Origin: Flavobacteriaceae bacterium
Lineage (GTDB): Bacteria > Bacteroidota > Bacteroidia > Flavobacteriales > Flavobacteriaceae
Assembly: GCA_008081175.1 (NCBI GenBank)
Contig: VMCW01000105.1
Location: forward strand, 1 to 14,667
Length of the DNA stretch: 14,667 bases
Direction: 5' to 3'
Positions 13,638 through 14,667 of this stretch are shown in pieces. Both the position numbers and the translations under genes were made by a program. Position 1 is the first letter of the stretch; each line of letters begins with the position of its first letter. Below the pieces are notes generated by a model. The model was not told the origin of the DNA and searched no databases. It worked only from the letters and a program-made list of their open reading frames with translations.

Positions 13638-14402
13638 GTGAAAATTCAAAATACCGTTTTAACCGTTTTATTTAGTTTGCTTATGGCTGAATGTACACCA
13701 CCCAAAAACACATTAGTTATAGGTCATCGAGGTGCTCGAGGGCATCTGGCTGAAAACACTTTACCTTCTATAGCAAAAGCACTAGATCTAGGTGTAGATG
13801 GTGTTGAGATAGATGTGTTTCAGTGTGCGAGCGGTGAATTGGTTGTTTTTCACGACAAAACGTTAGATAAATTAACAAATGCTACTGGATACATAGAGGC
13901 ATTAGACTTGGATTCCATTCAGCGTATAGAGGTGTTAAACGGTTTTACGATTCCTACCTTGAACGAGGTGTTGGATTTGATAAATGGAAGGGTTGTTTTA
14001 AACATTGAATTAAAAGGGAGTAATACAGCACTCAAAACACACGAGCTTTTACAAAATTACTTTGAGAGGGAGGAATGGTCTCAAGAAAAGATATTGATCT
14101 CAAGCTTCGATTGGGACGAATTGAAGCTCTTCCGAAGCGTCAATAAAGAAGTGCCCATTGCAGTTCTCACCGAAGACGATCCCTTAGACGCTTTGGCAGT
14201 AGGATTGGAGTTGAAAGCCGTAGCCATCAATCCAAATTTCAAAAGCTTAAATTCTGATGTGGTCTCTAAAATCCATGAAAAGGGTTTTGAAATTTACACT
14301 TGGACGGTCAATGAAGTTGACGACATCAATTTAATTCGCAGTTTGGGAGTGGAGGCAATTATTACAGACTTTCCAGAACGAGTTCCTAAAGAAAAGTTTT
14401 AA
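13638..14402 (+). CDS. Exported glycerophosphodiester phosphodiesterase
   Basis: GDPD-family metal-dependent enzyme (254 residues) that hydrolyses glycerophosphodiesters to glycerol-3-phosphate and an alcohol. A TIM barrel starts right after the export signal. Catalytic and metal residues are visible as His30-Arg31 in VIGHRGARG, Glu57 and Asp59 in GVEIDVFQ, and His72 in FHDKTLDKLT; IELKG follows near the middle and ITDFPE near the end. The first 19 residues are hydrophobic and end at Cys19, suggesting a lipoprotein, but the residue before the Cys is Glu, which is unusual for signal peptidase II, so anchoring is uncertain. The start is GTG at 13638; starting at the ATG at 13683 would destroy the signal. 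It follows a probable terminator and so may have its own promoter. It converges on the tspO gene with stop codons sharing TTAA. Confidence 0.9.
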   Translation: MKIQNTVLTVLFSLLMAECTPPKNTLVIGHRGARGHLAENTLPSIAKALDLGVDGVEIDVFQCASGELVVFHDKTLDKLTNATGYIEALDLDSIQRIEVLNGFTIPTLNEVLDLINGRVVLNIELKGSNTALKTHELLQNYFEREEWSQEKILISSFDWDELKLFRSVNKEVPIAVLTEDDPLDALAVGLELKAVAINPNFKSLNSDVVSKIHEKGFEIYTWTVNEVDDINLIRSLGVEAIITDFPERVPKEKF

Positions 14403-14667
14403 TTTAAATACAAAATCGCCAGGTTGAGAAGTGTAGCAAAACTTACCCAGGTTAAATAAGGATAAAGCAGTAATGAGGCTTTTCGGTCAACCAAACGAAA
14501 CCAAAAGATACTGCGCTCAATTAAAATCCATAAAACAACAATCACTAAAAGACCCAATAAAGGATTCTTCAAGCCAAAAAATACCATAGACCACAACCCG
14601 TTGAAAATGAGTTGAGCACCAAAATGATAAAGAGCTGTTTTTCCCCATCGGTGTCTTCTTCCAAAAT
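14399..14667 (-). CDS. TspO/MBR family membrane protein (5' part beyond window)
   Basis: Partial gene: the frame stays open to the window edge, giving 88 residues with the N-terminal part missing. The visible part begins FGRRHRWGKTALYHF, followed by the TspO core pattern GAQLIFNGLWSMVFFGLKNP and ending PYLTWVSFATLLNLAILYLN; these match helices 3-5 of the five-helix TspO fold (whole proteins are about 150-160 residues). TspO/MBR proteins bind porphyrins and related ligands in membranes and have been linked to oxygen- and light-dependent regulation; the role here is unknown. A TTG at 14596 is not a credible start because the family motifs continue upstream of it. The stop overlaps the stop codon of the converging phosphodiesterase gene by 4 bases. 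Confidence 0.88.
   Translation of the reverse strand, partial: FGRRHRWGKTALYHFGAQLIFNGLWSMVFFGLKNPLLGLLVIVVLWILIERSIFWFRLVDRKASLLLYPYLTWVSFATLLNLAILYLN

Noticed and set aside
14399..14596. A complete 65-residue membrane protein starting at a TTG
   Set aside because: The same frame continues to the window edge and encodes further conserved TspO residues, so this is the 3' part of a longer gene.

Overview
This window looks like a chromosomal segment of a member of the Bacteroidota, most likely a flavobacterium and plausibly a marine one. The grounds are: AT-rich DNA; starts with almost no Shine-Dalgarno sequence but with TAnnTTTG-like -7 elements just upstream; a type IX secretion (T9SS) sorting tail; a TrmB beginning MGSKNKLKRF from a GTG start; and a SusA-type neopullulanase. 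The genus cannot be fixed from sequence alone. No rRNA, tRNA, CRISPR array, insertion sequence or phage gene was seen, and no gene-free stretch reaches 300 bases.

Layout. (1) 30-1328: tyrS, converging on a minus-strand pair at 1325-2676. That pair is a LuxE-like adenylate-forming acyl-transferase and a miniature secreted protein that is little more than a T9SS C-terminal sorting domain. (2) 2677-2780: divergent intergenic region. (3) 2781-4546: an OmpR/PhoB-type response regulator and its histidine kinase, overlapping by 4 bases. (4) 4574-5581: trmB (tRNA m7G46 methyltransferase) directly abutting a small alkyltransferase-like protein that has Ala instead of the reactive Cys. (5) 5643-7350: an iron-sulfur module of Mrp/ApbC-type P-loop ATPase, NifU-type scaffold and [2Fe-2S] ferredoxin, preceded by a good -7 element inside an inverted repeat. 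(6) 7372-13579: maltodextrin utilisation genes, namely beta-phosphoglucomutase, GH65 maltose-phosphorylase-type enzyme, periplasmic SusA-like GH13 and a lipoprotein GH13 amylase, ending at a probable intrinsic terminator. (7) 13638-14402: an exported glycerophosphodiester phosphodiesterase. It converges on a TspO/MBR membrane protein (14399-14667, minus strand) that is cut by the window end.

How it works together. The lipoprotein amylase would cut alpha-glucan outside the cell or at the outer membrane. The SusA-like enzyme would trim maltodextrins in the periplasm. Maltose would then be phosphorolysed in the cytoplasm by the GH65 enzyme to glucose and beta-glucose-1-phosphate, and PgmB would convert the latter to glucose-6-phosphate. 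The SusC/SusD importer, inner-membrane transporter and regulator expected for such a locus are not in the window. Every gene from 2781 to 14402 is on the plus strand with short gaps, so the iron-sulfur and maltose modules may be partly co-transcribed.

Most of this is ordinary flavobacterial gene content, and I see no clear new system. The points most worth a second look are the orphan T9SS tail protein beside the LuxE-like enzyme, the Mrp protein without a CxxC motif next to Nfu and ferredoxin, the branching-enzyme-like region I of the second GH13 enzyme, and the 21-base link between the ferredoxin and maltose genes.
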